In this document: one piece after another, positions 1-9,202 of the stretch
Layout: every line of letters starts with the position of its first letter
How positions within the stretch are numbered: the first letter of the stretch is position 1
From: Maritalea mediterranea
Lineage (GTDB): Bacteria; Pseudomonadota; Alphaproteobacteria; Rhizobiales; Devosiaceae
Direction of reading: 5' to 3'
NCBI RefSeq assembly: GCF_021568695.1
Contig: NZ_JAKGTI010000001.1
Location: 310,001-374,000 of the forward strand
Length of the DNA: 64,000 bases
Position numbers and translations under genes: made by a program
The notes under the pieces: model-generated
The model's input: only the letters and a program-made list of their open reading frames with translations
The model's database searches: none
Told to the model about the DNA's origin: nothing

Positions 1-380
1 ATGGCGATGAGATTGCTATTGTTGATGCTAACTTTCCGGCGCAGTCAACCGCCCTTGAAACCGTCTCTGGCGAGTTGGTTGACCTGCCTGCCATGGATGC
101 ACCAGCTCTCATCGAGGCAATGATTTTGCATTTTCCGTTAGATGAATTTTATGACTTTGCCGCGTGGCGCATGGAAATTGATGGCGCGCCGGACGAGTTG
201 GGCGAGGTGCATAGCCAAGTGTTTACGCTGTTGGAAAAGGCCAAGCCAGAGGGCGCCAAATTGGGCTCGCTCGAACGTCAAACCTTTTACCAGCAGGCCA
301 AAAATTGCTTCGCTGTTGCGCGCGTGGGCGAGATGCGTCCCTTCGGGTGCTTCATCCTGCGCAAGGGCGTGATTTTTTAG
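1..380 (+). CDS. RbsD/FucU-family sugar mutarotase, 5'-truncated by window edge
   Basis: The reading frame is open from base 3 to the TAG at 378-380, about 125 codons, and its start lies before the window. The visible protein starts GDEIAIVDANFPAQ, the conserved strand and active-site Asp of the RbsD/FucU fold, and ends with the family's C-terminal block (YQQAKNCFAVARVGEMRPFG). Members interconvert anomers or ring forms of free sugars such as ribose or fucose. It lies about 100 bp upstream of a split transketolase and a RuBisCO-like protein on the same strand, so it probably prepares the sugar used by that pathway. The sugar itself cannot be read from the sequence. An internal TTG at 75 would remove the conserved Asp and is not the start. 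Confidence 0.85.
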   Translation, partial: GDEIAIVDANFPAQSTALETVSGELVDLPAMDAPALIEAMILHFPLDEFYDFAAWRMEIDGAPDELGEVHSQVFTLLEKAKPEGAKLGSLERQTFYQQAKNCFAVARVGEMRPFGCFILRKGVIF

Positions 381-478
381 CCATTTTGCGGTGCTTCGAT
401 CTTTATTTATCAAATGTTATGTGATACTGACATTAGTAATAATTGATGTATTCACGCCAACTTTGATTGGGGAATCTG

Positions 479-1408
479 GTGAAGAATAAAAAAACCACTG
501 AAGAAGTCGCGTTGGGCATTCGCCGTCGCGTTTTTGAACATTCCATGCGCAACAATGGCGGCTATTTGAGCCAAGCTTGTTCCGCTGCCGAGCAACTGGC
601 GTGGCTATATAATGAAGCCTTGAATTTGGGTGAACCCACCATGCCCATGATTCCGCCGCCATTCGGCGGTGTGCCCGCCCCCGGCAATGATGATTATGTG
701 ACCGGCGCGGGCTATAACGGCCCGTTTGAACCGCAATATGATCGCCTGTTCATCGCGCCAGCGCACTATGCTTTGGTGGCCTATGCCACATTGATCGAAG
801 TGGGGCGCATGGCCGAAGAAGGGCTGGAAATGTTCAACAAAGACGGCTCGTCAGTTGAAATGATCGGGGCGGAACACTCCCCCGGCATGGAGGTGCACAA
901 CGGCACATTGGGCATTGGCCTTTCCACCGGCGCGGGCCTTGCCTATGGCCGGCGCATGCGCGGCGACAGCGGTGAAGTTTGCGTGTTCATGTCTGACGGT
1001 GAAGTGCAAGAAGGCCAGACATGGGAAGCCATTCAAGCCTGTGCGCACCACGGCATTGACAATGTGTGGGCCATAATGGACGTGAACGATCAGCAATGTG
1101 ATGGTGCCATGTCTTCTGTGATGGAAGTGCGCGACATCGCCACAAAAATGCGGGCCTTCGGCGCCACCGTGGTGGAAATTGACGCTCATGATCTGGACGC
1201 CATGCGTCAGGCCAAAGCTGAGCCTCATGACGGCCAGCCATTGATCATTCTTGCCCATTCTTCGCCAACCAAAGGCATGGAATTTTTGCAACGGCGCTTC
1301 CCGCGTTTGCACTATGTGCGCTTTAAGTCTGAAGAAGAACGCGATGAGATGAACCAATCTATCGCCAAAGAACTGGGCATTGATCCCGTTCAATTTGACA
1401 CGCATTAA
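479..1408 (+). CDS. Transketolase, N-terminal (TPP-binding) subunit; AptA-like candidate
   Basis: This is the pyrophosphate-binding half of a two-subunit transketolase, 309 residues. I chose the GTG at 479 because GGGGA lies 5 nt before it; the frame stays open to a TTG at 467. The TPP motif is SDG-EVQEG-QTWEA followed about 25 residues later by DVND, with Ser where many transketolases have the first Gly of GDG. The partner subunit starts 14 nt downstream in another frame with its own start, so this is a true split enzyme and not a frameshift. Split transketolases occur in pentose routes and, as AptA/AptB, in D-apulose-4-phosphate cleavage. The downstream RuBisCO-like protein makes the apiose/apionate reading attractive, but ordinary ketose transfer is not excluded. 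Confidence 0.85.
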   Translation: MKNKKTTEEVALGIRRRVFEHSMRNNGGYLSQACSAAEQLAWLYNEALNLGEPTMPMIPPPFGGVPAPGNDDYVTGAGYNGPFEPQYDRLFIAPAHYALVAYATLIEVGRMAEEGLEMFNKDGSSVEMIGAEHSPGMEVHNGTLGIGLSTGAGLAYGRRMRGDSGEVCVFMSDGEVQEGQTWEAIQACAHHGIDNVWAIMDVNDQQCDGAMSSVMEVRDIATKMRAFGATVVEIDAHDLDAMRQAKAEPHDGQPLIILAHSSPTKGMEFLQRRFPRLHYVRFKSEEERDEMNQSIAKELGIDPVQFDTH

Positions 1409-1422
1409 GGGAGTAAACTGAG

Positions 1423-2427
1423 ATGGTTGAAATGGTAACGCGCCCTTATGCGAGCGCTTTTGAAAAATACGCACTGGCCAATAAAGATGTGATCTGCATG
1501 TCAGCGGATTTGACATCGTCTTGCGAAATTGACGGTTTCCGCGATCGGCACCCTGAGCAATTTATGTCCATGGGCATGGCCGAGCAGAACATGATGAGTT
1601 TCGCTGGTGGCTTAGGCCTTGCAGGCTATCGCCCCTTCATTCACACCTTTGGGGTGTTCACCTATCGTCGACCCTATGACCAATTGATGGCCTCCATCGC
1701 TTATCCGCGCCGCAAAGTCCGGATTATGGGCTTTTTGCCAGGTGTCACCACACCCGGTGGCATGACCCACCAAGCGATTGAAGATATTGCCATTATGCGC
1801 GCCATGCCCAACATGTCGATTTTGGAAACAGGCGACGCGACAGAGGTTGAAAGCCTTTGCGAAGCGGCAGACTCAATTGATGGTCCGGTTTATTGCCGCG
1901 TATTGCGTGGTTCGGTGCCCCGCTTGTTCGACACGCCAATCAAGGTTGGCGAAATGCGCGAGCTTTCTGCTGGGGATGATGTGTTGGTGGTGACCGCAGG
2001 CATCACCACAGAAGAAGCCCTGCGCGCCAAAGCCGCGTTGGCCGGGGCGGGCGTTTCCATTCGTCACCTGCACCTTCACACGCTGAAGCCGTTCGACTCC
2101 AAGCGGTTGCTTGACCATTTGCAGTCGGTCAAACATGGCGTGATCACCTTGGAAAACCATGTGATCAACGGTGGCATCGGGTCGCTGGTGGCCGAAACCA
2201 TTGCTGAAGCAGGCATTGAGAAAAAGCTGGTGCGCCTTGGCTTGCAAGACACTTATGCCCATGGCGGTTCTCGCCCTTATTTGATGCGTTACTATGGCTT
2301 GGATGCTTTGGCCTTGGTGCGTGGCATTGAGGGCCTGATGAACATCGAAACCAATATTGATGCGGACGATTTGGATGCGGTGCGAGTTGATGCCGTGCAC
2401 TCAAGCGCAAAAGCGGAGGCGCTTTAA
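1423..2427 (+). CDS. Transketolase, C-terminal (pyrimidine-binding) subunit; AptB-like candidate
   Basis: This 334-residue protein is the second half of the split transketolase. It has the transketolase pyrimidine-binding domain with the GMAEQNM motif, whose Glu activates thiamine, followed by the C-terminal transketolase domain (about residues 190-310, with the GGIGSLVAE stretch). A ribosome site (GGGAGTAAACTGAG) sits just before the ATG. It is expected to pair with the 479-1408 product as a heterotetramer moving two-carbon ketol units between phosphosugars. It is followed 3 nt later by the RuBisCO-like gene, so the three are almost certainly cotranscribed. The specific substrate is an inference from context. 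Confidence 0.87.
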   Translation: MVEMVTRPYASAFEKYALANKDVICMSADLTSSCEIDGFRDRHPEQFMSMGMAEQNMMSFAGGLGLAGYRPFIHTFGVFTYRRPYDQLMASIAYPRRKVRIMGFLPGVTTPGGMTHQAIEDIAIMRAMPNMSILETGDATEVESLCEAADSIDGPVYCRVLRGSVPRLFDTPIKVGEMRELSAGDDVLVVTAGITTEEALRAKAALAGAGVSIRHLHLHTLKPFDSKRLLDHLQSVKHGVITLENHVINGGIGSLVAETIAEAGIEKKLVRLGLQDTYAHGGSRPYLMRYYGLDALALVRGIEGLMNIETNIDADDLDAVRVDAVHSSAKAEAL

Positions 2428-2430
2428 ACC

Positions 2431-3552
2431 ATGGATCGGATGCGCGTTACCTATCAGATTGATGCCCAAAGCAATGATGAAGCTTTGGAGCGGGCGCACA
2501 ATATCGCGTTGGAACAAACCGTTGAGATTCCGCGCGATGTGGTGCCGCAAGGTTTTATCGAAGATGAGATTTTGGGCAAGGTGGAAAGCTGTGGCCAAAC
2601 CAGCGAGGGGCAGTTTGAAGCTGTGCTGTCGTACAGCCCAGAGAGTGTTGGCACTGAGCTAACCCAACTGTTCAATGTGGTGTTTGGTAACTCCTCCATC
2701 CAAAAGGGATTGCAGGTCACCAATATTGATCTGGGGCCGAGCCTTTCTAAGCAATTCCCCGGTGCCCGGTTCGGCATCAAAGGTGTGCGTAAACGTTCTA
2801 CCACGCCAAAGGGTGGCTTGATCTCGCCGGTGTTGAAGCCGCAAGGCTCGAGCGCAGATGAACTGGCGGAAATCGCCTATCTCTGCGCAGTGGCTGGGGC
2901 CAATATCGTCAAAGAAGATCATGGCCTCGTAAACCAACCAGCCGCACCGTTCAAAGAACGAGTGGAAAAGATCTCCAAAGCGGTGGACCGCGCGAATAAA
3001 GAAACCGGGCAAAGCTGTCTCTATTTGCCAAATATTGGCGGCCATTTTGCGCACCTGATCCAAGATGCACAATTCGCCAAGCAGGCCGGAGCAGGTGGCA
3101 TTTTGCTGATGCCGGGGCTGTTGGGCTTTGATATCGTCAATCACTTCGCCCGCGATGCGGCGTTTGATTTGCCAATCATGACCCATCCGAGTTTCTTGGG
3201 GCCATATGTGCTGTCTAAAGACACGGGGTTCACCCACGCCATTATGTTTGGCTTGTTGCAGCGCTTGGCCGGGTCAGACATTTCGGTGTTTCCAAATGTC
3301 GGTGGCCGCTTCGGCTTCTCAGTAGAGGAATGCACGTCTATCGCTGACGCCTGCCGTGCTGCCAATGGAATCGGTAAACCGATTTTCCCGAGCCCAGGCG
3401 GTGGCATGTCGAAAGACCGGGCAGGCGATATGCTCAATATGTATGGCGACGATGTGGTTTATCTGCTGGGCGGTAGCTTGCTGCGCTATGGCGATAAAAT
3501 CGGCGAAGGCATCAAAGATATGCGCGCGGCGCTTCAAGCGGCGAAACGTTAG
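2431..3552 (+). CDS. RuBisCO-like protein (form IV), OiaX/OiaT-type candidate
   Basis: This 373-residue protein has the RuBisCO large-subunit barrel but is too short and too altered to fix CO2. The lysine of the K175 region (LKPQG, Lys136) and the would-be carbamylated lysine (Lys161 in ANIVKEDHG) are kept, and Asp163 matches D203. His164 replaces the metal-binding E204. His252 matches H294, but the neighbouring Arg is Pro, and the loop-6 lysine (K334) is not visible in FPNVGGRFGF. This pattern fits the IV-nonphoto group, whose characterised members act on 3-oxo-isoapionate-4-phosphate as decarboxylase or transcarboxylase/hydrolase. That function is inferred from family resemblance plus the transketolase neighbours. 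An alternative ATG lies at 2440. Confidence 0.85.
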   Translation: MDRMRVTYQIDAQSNDEALERAHNIALEQTVEIPRDVVPQGFIEDEILGKVESCGQTSEGQFEAVLSYSPESVGTELTQLFNVVFGNSSIQKGLQVTNIDLGPSLSKQFPGARFGIKGVRKRSTTPKGGLISPVLKPQGSSADELAEIAYLCAVAGANIVKEDHGLVNQPAAPFKERVEKISKAVDRANKETGQSCLYLPNIGGHFAHLIQDAQFAKQAGAGGILLMPGLLGFDIVNHFARDAAFDLPIMTHPSFLGPYVLSKDTGFTHAIMFGLLQRLAGSDISVFPNVGGRFGFSVEECTSIADACRAANGIGKPIFPSPGGGMSKDRAGDMLNMYGDDVVYLLGGSLLRYGDKIGEGIKDMRAALQAAKR

Positions 3553-3595
3553 CACGCCTCATTTGTCGGTCGCTAAAACGACAGACTGAGCATCT

Positions 3596-3636
3596 GATGG
3601 CCAAGGCGCGCCAGCAATCTGCGTGCCTTGGCCATC
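3596..3636. terminator. Bidirectional terminator between RuBisCO-like gene and ureG
   Basis: A perfect 12-bp inverted repeat (GATGGCCAAGGC at 3596-3607 and its complement at 3625-3636, 17-nt loop) sits in the 100-bp gap between two convergent genes. There is no strong T-run on either side, so it may act as a weak or factor-assisted terminator for both operons. Confidence 0.6.
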
Positions 3637-3653
3637 TTGCGCTGGCCGAAAAT

Positions 3654-4265
3654 TTAGCTGCTGGACAATCCACCAAGCTCGGACAAGATCTCCACCACCT
3701 CTGATATACCAAGCCCAGACTTCAGATCAGCGAACACATAGGGTTTGCCATTTCTGACGTCCTTTGTATCGCGTTCCATGATGTCGATCGACACGTCGAC
3801 ATGGGGGGCAAGTGAGGTTTTGTTGATAATCAGAATATCTGAACGGGTGAGGCCCAGCCCCCGTTTGCGCGGTATTTCCTCGCCCATTGCTACATCGATC
3901 ATATAAATGGTGAGATCAGCGAGTTCGGGGCTGAATGTTGCAGCAAGATTGTCGCCGCCACTTTCAATCAGCACAAGTTCCAGATCCGGGTGAGCGGCAA
4001 CAAGATCATCGATGGCCGCAAGATTTATTGATGCATCCTCGCGAATAGCTGTATGTGGGCAGCCGCCGGTTTCGACGCCCCGAATGCGGTCCAGCGGCAA
4101 CACTTGTTTGCGCATCAAATGTTCCGCATCTTCTGTGGTGTATATATCGTTTGTGACAACCGCCATGGACACTTTGTCTGCCAGTGCCTGACAAAGTTTT
4201 TCAGTCAAAGTGGTTTTTCCCGCACCCACGGGGCCGCCAATGCCGACGCGTAGAGGTCCGCTCAT
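3654..4265 (-). CDS. ureG: Urease accessory GTPase UreG
   Basis: UreG is the SIMIBI-class GTPase that hydrolyses GTP to deliver nickel, together with UreD, UreF and UreE, into apo-urease. The 203-residue length is typical. The P-loop GGPVGAGKT is near residue 10, and the family CPH nickel-binding motif is present in [11 protein letters not shown], followed by an ESGGDN block. It is the last gene of the 12-gene urea run, starting 4 nt inside the end of ureF. Confidence 0.97.
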   Translation of the reverse strand: MSGPLRVGIGGPVGAGKTTLTEKLCQALADKVSMAVVTNDIYTTEDAEHLMRKQVLPLDRIRGVETGGCPHTAIREDASINLAAIDDLVAAHPDLELVLIESGGDNLAATFSPELADLTIYMIDVAMGEEIPRKRGLGLTRSDILIINKTSLAPHVDVSIDIMERDTKDVRNGKPYVFADLKSGLGISEVVEILSELGGLSSS

Positions 4266-4900
4266 GTTCTGAATATCCTTGGTTGTTGTAATTCATGCGC
4301 CATGGATGAGATGTCAGCGAGAAAGCATGCGCTGCCAAGGTCGTCCAAAGTTGCGTGCAGGGCATTCTCCGACACAACATCAATTTTCTCGAACAAGGCA
4401 TGCAGAATATGTTGACCCTGCGTCTGCCCCACCGGCATCAACCTAATTGCTGTCGAGATAAGGTTAGACACAAAGCTGTGCAGATAGAGCGCGATCACAT
4501 CACGCAGATCGATTTCATGTTTGGCTGCAACCTGTCCAACAACAATGGGCAGGGGACCCGGCGTAAAACGGAAGTTCGATATTTCGCCAGCCGTTTTCGC
4601 GAAAGCATACCCCTGTTGCACGCTCTCAAACTGCCGCTCATGACCCGCACAAATGGCCAAGCTAAGGTCCGATAGTTCCTGCAGCGCTTCGCCCTGCGCG
4701 CGGTAGCTATGCGCCACTAAGATCGCATCGTTTCGGCCACTGCCATCGACCAGAATCGTTAGCAGCCAAGCTTCAAGTTCGTCACCATTGGTCACGTCGC
4801 CAGTCTCGATGGCGTGTTCCAAACCATGGCTGTAACTGAACGCGCCGATCGGAAAGGACGGGGAAAACCAGGCAAACAGGCGGTGAAGGTCAATGCTCAT
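4262..4900 (-). CDS. ureF: Urease accessory protein UreF
   Basis: UreF bridges UreG to the UreD-urease complex and gates GTP-dependent nickel transfer. The frame is open up to 4975, but the ATG at 4900 ([12 protein letters not shown]) gives the family's usual start and 212 residues; the longer form would run through the ureE tail. The [13 protein letters not shown] motif near residue 17 is diagnostic. It overlaps the ureE 3' end by 11 nt and ureG by 4 nt, so translation is probably coupled. Confidence 0.95.
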   Translation of the reverse strand: MSIDLHRLFAWFSPSFPIGAFSYSHGLEHAIETGDVTNGDELEAWLLTILVDGSGRNDAILVAHSYRAQGEALQELSDLSLAICAGHERQFESVQQGYAFAKTAGEISNFRFTPGPLPIVVGQVAAKHEIDLRDVIALYLHSFVSNLISTAIRLMPVGQTQGQHILHALFEKIDVVSENALHATLDDLGSACFLADISSMAHELQQPRIFRT

Positions 4901-5336
4901 GAGAATGCGTCCTGCCTTGGCCATAAGCGCCGCCTTCGGGCGTGAAGGGCCCTTCAAACTTTTCCAAAGAGGCATTGAGATGGGCCAGCATGTGCTCGAT
5001 CACATGATCAGCCCTAATCACAAGATGATCCTCATGGACCTCGCAAGGCAAATGCCTGTTCCCTATATGCCAGGTTAAGCGCAATAGGTGATGTGTGTTT
5101 GAGCCTTGAACGCGGACCAGAGACTCATGAGCTGCACGCACACGGATATGCGAATTATCCTCCAAAACCAGATCATCACCTTCATGAAGCTCGGTGGTTT
5201 TGTCGAGATCCAACAGGAAGGCGGTGCCAGCGTCACCGCTCAATTTGATCCGGCGGCGAAAGCGGTCGTCGAATGAAAGGGTTACCGTGTCGATTGGGTC
5301 CGCCTGACGGCGTTCGATTTTTAAAGCGCGTAACAT
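4890..5336 (-). CDS. ureE: Urease nickel metallochaperone UreE
   Basis: This 148-residue protein has the two-domain UreE layout: an N-terminal peptide-binding domain and a C-terminal metal-binding domain with the GNRHLPCEV strand near residue 93. The C terminus ends HSHEH, a short histidine tail for extra nickel, much shorter than the long His tail of Klebsiella UreE. Its ATG overlaps the ureC stop by one base (TAATG). It supplies nickel to UreG in the cytoplasm. Confidence 0.95.
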   Translation of the reverse strand: MLRALKIERRQADPIDTVTLSFDDRFRRRIKLSGDAGTAFLLDLDKTTELHEGDDLVLEDNSHIRVRAAHESLVRVQGSNTHHLLRLTWHIGNRHLPCEVHEDHLVIRADHVIEHMLAHLNASLEKFEGPFTPEGGAYGQGRTHSHEH

Positions 5337-7045
5337 TAGAACAGAAAATACCTTTGTGCCATCGGCAGCTCTTCAGCTGGCTCACAAGTGAGAAGTTCGC
5401 CATCAGCGCGCACTTCATAGGTCTCTGGATTCACTTCAATCTCTGGGCAGTAATTGTTCATCACCAGATCAGACTTGCCAATTTGACGCGTGTTTTCGAC
5501 CGCTATCGTTTGCTTTTGCAAACCCAGAGTTTTGGCAATATCCGCATCGTAGGCTGCGGCGGAAACGAAGGACACGGACGTGTGCTGAACCGCGCCGTTC
5601 AGTGCGCCGAACATTGGCCGCGAATAGACGGGCTGCGGCGTGGGAATCGACGCATTTGGGTCGCCCATCTGCGCCACAACAATGCTGCCGCCCATCACAA
5701 TCATCTCGGGCTTTACCCCAAAAAAGGCCGGGTCCCACAAAACCAAGTCGGCCCGTTTGCCTTCTTCAATAGAGCCGATTTCTTTTGAAATCCCATGCGC
5801 AATGGCAGGGTTGATTGTGTATTTGGCAATATAACGCTTTACGCGAACATTATCATTGTCCCCCGTCTCCTCTTTCAACGGACCACGCTGCACCTTCATT
5901 TTGTGGGCCGTTTGCCAGGTGCGAATTAAAACTTCACCCACCCGGCCCATGGCCTGGCTGTCTGATGCGATGATGGAGAAGGCACCCATATCGTGCAAAA
6001 TATCTTCTGCGGCGATGGTCTCTTTGCGAATGCGACTTTCAGCAAAAGCGACATCCTCTGGAATGCTCTTATCCAAATGATGGCAAACCATCAGCATATC
6101 GAGATGTTCTTCAAGTGTATTGACGGTGTAGGGACGGGTCGGGTTGGTGGAGCTTGGCAATACATTTTGCTCGCCGCAAATTTTGATGATGTCCGGCGCA
6201 TGTCCACCGCCCGCGCCTTCTGTGTGAAAGGCATGAATGGTCCGGCCTTTGAGCGCACCAACCGTATGCTCGACGAAACCGCTTTCGTTCAGCGTATCGG
6301 TATGGATCATGACCTGCACATCAAACGCATCCGCAACCGACAAACAGCAATCGATGGCCGCAGGTGTCGTTCCCCAATCTTCATGCAATTTAAGGGCACA
6401 GGCACCACCCAGCACCTGTTCTTCCAATGCGTGTGGCAGCGCCGCATTCCCCTTCCCTGCAAAGGCAAGGTTCATCGGTAAACTGTCTGCTGATTGCAAC
6501 ATGCGGCCAATATGCCAGGGGCCCGGCGTACAGGTGGTGGCCAACGTACCGTGGGCAGGGCCGGTGCCACCGCCAAGCATCGTGGTCACCCCTGAATGAA
6601 GCGCATCGTCAATTTGCTGCGGGCAGATATAGTGAATGTGGCTGTCAAAACCGCCTGCCGTCAGAATTTTGCCCTCGGCGGCAATAATCTCGGTGCCCGG
6701 ACCGATGATGATATCAACATTGGGCTGCGTGTCCGGGTTGCCCGCCTTGCCGATCTTGACAATACGCTCCGCTTTAAGACCCACATCGGCCTTGTAGATA
6801 CCAGTGACATCCACAATCAATGCATTGGTGACCACCGTATCCATCGCCCCCTGAGCATTGGTCACTTGGGATTGCCCCATGCCGTCGCGGATCACTTTGC
6901 CGCCGCCGAACTTCACCTCCTCCCCATAGGTTGTGAGGTCTCTTTCGACTTCGATAAACAGCTCTGTGTCGGCCAAACGAACCTTGTCGCCCGTTGTCGG
7001 ACCAAACATGTCGGCATAGGTGTTTCGTGCAATATCGCGCGCCAT
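5336..7045 (-). CDS. ureC: Urease alpha subunit (catalytic)
   Basis: UreC carries the bi-nickel centre that hydrolyses urea to ammonia and carbamate. All expected ligands are in register with the Klebsiella enzyme shifted by two: His136 and His138, the carbamylated Lys219 in ALKLHEDWG, His248, His274 and Asp362. The flap Cys321 and catalytic His322 are in MVCHHLDKS. The length of 569 residues is standard, and nothing suggests loss of function. It starts on the last base of the ureB stop and is translated as part of the urtA-to-ureG run. Confidence 0.98.
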   Translation of the reverse strand: MARDIARNTYADMFGPTTGDKVRLADTELFIEVERDLTTYGEEVKFGGGKVIRDGMGQSQVTNAQGAMDTVVTNALIVDVTGIYKADVGLKAERIVKIGKAGNPDTQPNVDIIIGPGTEIIAAEGKILTAGGFDSHIHYICPQQIDDALHSGVTTMLGGGTGPAHGTLATTCTPGPWHIGRMLQSADSLPMNLAFAGKGNAALPHALEEQVLGGACALKLHEDWGTTPAAIDCCLSVADAFDVQVMIHTDTLNESGFVEHTVGALKGRTIHAFHTEGAGGGHAPDIIKICGEQNVLPSSTNPTRPYTVNTLEEHLDMLMVCHHLDKSIPEDVAFAESRIRKETIAAEDILHDMGAFSIIASDSQAMGRVGEVLIRTWQTAHKMKVQRGPLKEETGDNDNVRVKRYIAKYTINPAIAHGISKEIGSIEEGKRADLVLWDPAFFGVKPEMIVMGGSIVVAQMGDPNASIPTPQPVYSRPMFGALNGAVQHTSVSFVSAAAYDADIAKTLGLQKQTIAVENTRQIGKSDLVMNNYCPEIEVNPETYEVRADGELLTCEPAEELPMAQRYFLF

Positions 7046-7350
7046 TAGAGGTCTCCCATGACTTTTTGATTGAAGCCAAATGCTCTGCGGTTGCCTGAAA
7101 TCGGGATCAATTGCACATCGCGTTCTTGGCCCGGCTCGAACCGAACGGCCGTCCCTGGCGCAATATCCAGGCGCATGCCATAGGCGGTGTCGCGATCAAA
7201 AATAAGGAATGGGTTTGCCTCCGCAAAATGATAATGGGATCCGACTTGGATCGGGCGATCTCCAGAATTGGCCACTCGGAGTGTTGTGGACTCGACCCCC
7301 GCGTTAAGCGTGATCGGGCTGGGACCTGTTAATACTTCACCTGGTTTCAT
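7045..7350 (-). CDS. ureB: Urease beta subunit
   Basis: This 101-residue protein shows the conserved beta-subunit core: the [12 protein letters not shown] motif near residue 36 and the GTAVRFEPG stretch near 66. It is the structural middle subunit of the (UreABC)3 trimer, kept separate from UreA as in most proteobacteria. It sits between ureA (16-nt gap) and ureC (1-nt overlap). Confidence 0.97.
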   Translation of the reverse strand: MKPGEVLTGPSPITLNAGVESTTLRVANSGDRPIQVGSHYHFAEANPFLIFDRDTAYGMRLDIAPGTAVRFEPGQERDVQLIPISGNRRAFGFNQKVMGDL

Positions 7351-7366
7351 GTTTGTCTCCGCAGCG

Positions 7367-7669
7367 CTATCGAATGGGGTGGTGGACAGTCACAAGTTTG
7401 GTGCCGTCCGGAAAAGTCGCCTCCACCTGAACTTCGTGGATCATATCGGCGATGCCGTCCATGCATTGATCAGATGAGATAACCTGTCCGCCTTCTTCCA
7501 TGAGCTGGGCCACTGATTTGCCATCGCGCGCGCCCTCCACGACAAAATCGGTGATCAACGCAATGGCTTCCGGATGGTTAAGCTTCACGCCACGTTCAAG
7601 CCGGTTTCGCGCGACCATGGCGGCCAAGCTGACCAACAGCTTATCTTTTTCTCGGGGTGTAAGTTTCAT
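7367..7669 (-). CDS. ureA: Urease gamma subunit
   Basis: This is the 100-residue gamma subunit of urease, starting [12 protein letters not shown] and ending in the family's [10 protein letters not shown] block. It forms the outer part of the urease trimer and has no catalytic residues. It begins 9 nt after the ureD stop with an AGGTTTAACC leader, in line with cotranscription. Confidence 0.97.
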   Translation of the reverse strand: MKLTPREKDKLLVSLAAMVARNRLERGVKLNHPEAIALITDFVVEGARDGKSVAQLMEEGGQVISSDQCMDGIADMIHEVQVEATFPDGTKLVTVHHPIR

Positions 7670-7678
7670 GGTTAAACC

Positions 7679-8503
7679 TCAAAGTTGCCATACGCGGGGA
7701 AGGGGTTGGTTGTTGAATTGCTCCAAAACGGCAGTGAGTGCTCGCCGCAACGTGAACGCATCGGGGGCAACAAAACGCGCGATCAGCACATCATCCCACG
7801 CGCTTGCGGCGGCGCGGATATCTAGTCCCGCTAAGAGTGAATTAAGCCCGTTCAGTTTGTGTTGCGCGTCTTTCTCAACCAATGCAAATGTCGCAAAGGC
7901 CAGATGGTGCATGAGCGCGGCACCCTTGCAAAGTCGGTCGACGTCCCGGATTTTCATGGCCTCAGCGAAAACAAGCTTGTCTCCCAAATATACGCGCCAT
8001 TGATCAGACAAATCGCACTGCCGAACGGTTTCGCCCATCGCTTTGCGACCCAACATAAAGCTTTCGAGCAAAAGGGCGCTGCCAGAGGGCGCAACCTCAA
8101 CATTCATGCGGCGGCTTAAGCGGGCGCCATCAAATACAATTGTTTCCTGCGGCAACCAGCAAAACCGGGCATTATGATCTATCTTCAAGTGGACATTGAG
8201 ATGTGCCTTGTCGCCAATAGATCGATAAAGACGTTCGGCTGTTTGAGTTGTGGCGAGCGCCTCAGCTCGCGGACCGATCGAGCACGAAATGTCGAGCTGA
8301 TCGCCACCTGTAATACCGCCAGCTGTGTTCACCAGAACAATTTCCGGTGAGCTGTTGTATACTTTTGGCAAAAGTGCTTTCAGGCAGCCAGACTGATGCA
8401 AGTTCTCCAGCCGCGTGGTGCTTGATTTGTGCGTAAATCCTACCCGCACGCGCCCTTTGGCGCGCTGTATGGGAATGGTTCGATGCGCTCGATCCAGCAT
8501 CAC
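7679..8503 (-). CDS. ureD: Urease accessory protein UreD (UreH)
   Basis: UreD is the scaffold that binds apo-urease and recruits UreF and UreG. The 274-residue product has the family's NTAGGITGGD motif near residue 59 and the RMNVEV...ALLLESFMLGRKAMGE region near 133-155. It can start at GTG 8503 or ATG 8500; neither has a clear Shine-Dalgarno site, and the GTG lies one base past the urtE stop, which suggests coupled translation. It is the first urease gene after the urea transporter. Confidence 0.93.
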   Translation of the reverse strand: MMLDRAHRTIPIQRAKGRVRVGFTHKSSTTRLENLHQSGCLKALLPKVYNSSPEIVLVNTAGGITGGDQLDISCSIGPRAEALATTQTAERLYRSIGDKAHLNVHLKIDHNARFCWLPQETIVFDGARLSRRMNVEVAPSGSALLLESFMLGRKAMGETVRQCDLSDQWRVYLGDKLVFAEAMKIRDVDRLCKGAALMHHLAFATFALVEKDAQHKLNGLNSLLAGLDIRAAASAWDDVLIARFVAPDAFTLRRALTAVLEQFNNQPLPRVWQL

Positions 8504-8504
8504 T

Positions 8505-9200
8505 TCACACTTTCAGCGTTTCTAAAACGGCAGCTTTCTTCAGCTCAGATTTTTTGCCGTCCAAAATGATTTCGCCTCGGCGCATGGAATAGATGTGATC
8601 AGCAAGCTGGTAGGCAAATTCGAAATATTGTTCCACAAGCAAAATCGCCATTTGCCCTTGATCGTTGAGAAACGAGATCACACGGCCAATCTGCTGGATA
8701 ATGTTGGGCTGGATGCCCTCCGTGGGCTCATCGAGCAATAAAAGTTTTGGCTTGGTAATCAGCGCCCGCGCGATGGCCAATTGCTGCTGCTGTCCGCCAG
8801 ACAAGTCGCCCCCGCGCCGGTTCTGCATCTCTTTAAGCACGGGAAACAGCTCAAACATTTCCTCGGGCAAGGTGCGTTCACTTTTATCGAGACAGGCAAA
8901 CCCGATCTCCATATTTTCACGCACCGTCATCAGCGGAAAAATGTCGCGGCCCTGTGGGACATAGCCGACGCCAGCCTTCGCCAAATGGTGGGCCGAGGCC
9001 GCCTTTTTCTCCGCACCATCCAGCAGATATTGACCGCCTGAATGGTTATGAACACCAGCTATCGCTTTCAAAAGGCTCGTTTTACCAACGCCATTGACGC
9101 CCAACAAACAAGTGATTTTTCCCTTTTCGGCGACCATATTGACGCCGTGCAAAATCTGGCTTTGGCCATAGTGCAAAGTGATGTTTTTTAGCTCCAGCAT
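8505..9200 (-). CDS. urtE: Urea ABC transporter ATPase UrtE
   Basis: A 231-residue ATPase of the LivF branch. Walker A is GVNGVGKTS (near residue 34), the signature is LSGGQQQQLAIARAL (near 133), and Walker B is LLLLDEPTEGI. The order urtABCDE immediately upstream of the urease genes identifies the substrate as urea rather than branched-chain amino acids. It acts with UrtD at the inner face of the membrane. Confidence 0.95.
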   Translation of the reverse strand: MLELKNITLHYGQSQILHGVNMVAEKGKITCLLGVNGVGKTSLLKAIAGVHNHSGGQYLLDGAEKKAASAHHLAKAGVGYVPQGRDIFPLMTVRENMEIGFACLDKSERTLPEEMFELFPVLKEMQNRRGGDLSGGQQQQLAIARALITKPKLLLLDEPTEGIQPNIIQQIGRVISFLNDQGQMAILLVEQYFEFAYQLADHIYSMRRGEIILDGKKSELKKAAVLETLKV

Positions 9201-9202
9201 TT

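Noticed and set aside
479-2427. Split transketolase as a frameshifted single gene
   Set aside because: The two halves are in different frames but are separated by a stop, a ribosome site and a proper ATG, and two-subunit transketolases are a known class.
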